From assembly GCA_963933885.1 (NCBI GenBank), contig CAWVWF010000184.1:1-6481 (forward strand): 6,481 nucleotides of DNA, read 5' to 3'. Positions 5,502-6,481 of this stretch are shown here, piece after piece (position 1 is the stretch's first letter; the number at the start of each line of letters is the position of its first letter). The position numbers and the translations under genes are program-made. The notes beneath the pieces are model-generated. The model had not been told where the DNA came from. It made no database searches and worked only from the letters and a program-made list of their open reading frames with translations. This DNA is from CAWVWF01 sp963933885. GTDB taxonomy: Bacteria; Bacteroidota; Bacteroidia; Flavobacteriales_C; GCA-002722245.

Positions 5502-5975
5502 CTATTTTAAATTGTTTGGATGAGGTGTACCTGTTTCTAAATAATGTTTTAATTCTACTGCCATTTCGTTTGCCGATTTTGCTAAACCCATTTCAATTTT
5601 GGCTAACATTTCGGCTGGAACTACAGCTTTTGGTTCTAAGAAGAAAGCTAAGCTAACCTCTGTTTTATCATCGCTTAATTTCTTTAAACTCCAAGTTGCG
5701 TTAGACTTCTCTGCGATTTCTGGAGCGCCTTTACTAATGTGATATGTTAAAGAATGATTGGCTTCACTGAAAGCATCTAACTCTTGAATTGTTTCTCCTC
5801 TTTCTGTAGTTGTGATTCTATGTAAGTACGCTAAGCCATCTAATTTTGACTGTCCGCCTGCTTTTGAGTCTTTAAAATTGCTAGACCAAATATGTACGTC
5901 TGCAAATTGATTTCCCATTACATCCCATACTTCTGAAATGTTTTTATTGATAATATTTTTTCCTACTACTTCCAT
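5502..5975 (-). CDS. SRPBCC (START/Bet v 1-like) family protein
   Basis: I place the start at ATG 5973-5975, giving 157 aa (MEVVGKNIINKN). A TTG at 5991-5993 in the same frame would add six residues without a better ribosome site. The layout is that of a small SRPBCC or polyketide-cyclase-like protein: strand 1 (EVVGKNIIN), the ISEVWDVMGNQFADVHIWSS helix segment, a run of antiparallel strands (~48-115; YLHRITTT, SLTYHISKG, NATWSLKKL, KTEVSLAFFLE), and a long C-terminal helix (~120-147) that would close a hydrophobic pocket. There is no signal peptide. The family binds or transforms lipids, aromatics or other hydrophobic molecules, and the reaction cannot be read from sequence. With the dehalogenase gene 7 bp downstream, a shared hydrophobic substrate, or a role as carrier or partner protein, is a reasonable inference. 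It follows the sigma-factor stop after 84 bp. Confidence 0.8.
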   Translation of the reverse strand: MEVVGKNIINKNISEVWDVMGNQFADVHIWSSNFKDSKAGGQSKLDGLAYLHRITTTERGETIQELDAFSEANHSLTYHISKGAPEIAEKSNATWSLKKLSDDKTEVSLAFFLEPKAVVPAEMLAKIEMGLAKSANEMAVELKHYLETGTPHPNNLK

Positions 5976-6003
5976 AATTATATTAGTTTTCAATAGTTAG
6001 ATG

Positions 6004-6022
6004 CACAACATTGAAATGTGTG
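6004..6022. repeat. Short inverted repeat in the 5' leader of the SRPBCC-dehalogenase pair
   Basis: CACA-A-CAT (6004-6011) pairs with ATGTGTG (6016-6022), seven base pairs with one bulged A and a TGAA loop. It lies between the sigma-factor stop and the SRPBCC start, about 30 bp before the ATG. It has no following T-tract on the minus strand, so it is not a terminator. It could be an operator or an mRNA leader hairpin. Confidence 0.3.
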
Positions 6023-6059
6023 ACAAAACTTTTTAAAAAAGATAGATGGAATGGTAGTT

Positions 6060-6481
6060 TTACTTGAAAAATTTATTCAGGTTTTCGTCGTTAATTATCT
6101 CACGCACAACAGTATCTGCGTCGAAATCTTTTTTTGTAGGATGTGCCTGAAAAAAGTCAATATATTTTTTGTCAACGATATCTGATACCTCTTCTGCTAC
6201 TTTGTGCGCATAATCGGAAACGGTACCACTGTATTTATTGTCGAACAACTTATCGTCGGTACACATCTTACCAGCAGCCTCCATCGCTTTTGCTTTTTTG
6301 GAGCATCTACACGGATTGTTTGTGTTTACTAAACCACATTGTTGGTTCATAAAGGCATGAAATTCCTTGCGAGTACGAGATAGCTTTTTTCGGTAATTAT
6401 CTTTAGAAATATTAAAAATTTCAGCACCCATACTGTGATCGATATTAAATACATCACCTAGGGTATATATTAACCTTTGTT
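6060..6481 (-). CDS. ECF/sigma-70-family RNA polymerase sigma factor with a Cys-motif C-terminal extension (5' end outside window)
   Basis: The frame is open from the window's right edge to the TAA at 6060-6062 (139 visible codons). An ATG exists at 6429-6431, but the residues before it (QRLIYTLGDVFNIDHS) continue the same domain, so the real start lies beyond 6481. Visible residues 1-40 are the end of sigma region 4.2 (LGDVFNIDHSMGAEIFNISKDNYRKKLSRTRKEF), the helix-turn-helix that reads the -35 element. It is followed by an extension with Cys48, Cys57, Cys59 and Cys73, including CGLVNTNNPCRCSKK, then about 65 charged, mostly helical residues. The Cys cluster suggests metal or redox sensing by analogy with zinc-binding anti-sigma factors, but this is inference. 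No anti-sigma gene is visible on the downstream side. Downstream in the same direction lie the SRPBCC and dehalogenase genes, possible co-transcribed targets. Confidence 0.82.
   Translation of the reverse strand, partial: QRLIYTLGDVFNIDHSMGAEIFNISKDNYRKKLSRTRKEFHAFMNQQCGLVNTNNPCRCSKKAKAMEAAGKMCTDDKLFDNKYSGTVSDYAHKVAEEVSDIVDKKYIDFFQAHPTKKDFDADTVVREIINDENLNKFFK

Noticed and set aside
5976..5993. TTG start adding six residues to the SRPBCC protein
   Set aside because: The ATG at 5973-5975 begins directly before the first beta strand of the fold, as expected for the family.
6143..6352. A 69-codon plus-strand frame within the sigma-factor tail
   Set aside because: It is antisense to a convincing sigma-factor C-terminus and has no family features.
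6429..6431. ATG as the start of the sigma-factor gene
   Set aside because: The frame continues without a stop to the window edge, and the upstream residues complete region 4.2, so this Met is internal.

Overview
The window is AT-rich DNA from a member of the Bacteroidota, most likely a marine or aquatic member of the class Flavobacteriia. The main evidence is two secreted proteins on the + strand that end in type IX secretion (T9SS) type A C-terminal sorting domains. Supporting signs are the absence of Shine-Dalgarno sequences ahead of the starts and an ECF-like sigma factor with the Cys-rich tail (CGLVN..NPCRC) that I associate with this phylum. The species cannot be read from the sequence.

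Left part (1-3275), a secreted polysaccharide-degradation locus. The 3' end of a secreted enzyme gene (1-360, +) runs into a strong terminator hairpin (391-425). It converges there on a minus-strand gene (416-1546) for a membrane-spanning AraC-type regulator whose extracytoplasmic part looks like a beta-sandwich carbohydrate-binding module. Divergent from it, across 166 bp holding an inverted repeat, is a gene (1713-3161, +) for a secreted SGNH esterase resembling carbohydrate esterase family 2 (CE2), ending at a second strong terminator. The simplest reading is a regulator that senses a glycan outside the inner membrane and controls neighbouring T9SS-exported enzymes.

Middle part (3276-4612). 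A minus-strand gene (3358-4107) encodes a two-pass membrane protein with two copies of a DUF3592-like beta domain. About 500 bp without a convincing gene follow. This stretch holds several hairpins, a long palindrome, and a 27-bp segment matching 25/27 bases of the terminator after the esterase gene, which suggests remains of a dispersed repeat.

Right part (4570-6481), three minus-strand genes read from right to left. They are the C-terminal part of a sigma-70/ECF-type sigma factor (cut by the window edge), an SRPBCC/START-like protein, and, 7 bp further, an alpha/beta hydrolase with the complete catalytic pentad of subfamily II haloalkane dehalogenases. A strong terminator closes the group. 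The last two genes are almost certainly co-transcribed. Whether the sigma gene belongs to the same transcript is open.

I found no tRNA, rRNA, CRISPR array, transposase or known phage gene. Nothing here is clearly a wholly new system. The points most worth a second look are the sensor-regulator with its flanking T9SS enzymes, the dehalogenase/SRPBCC pair, the Cys-motif sigma factor and the repeat-derived terminator.
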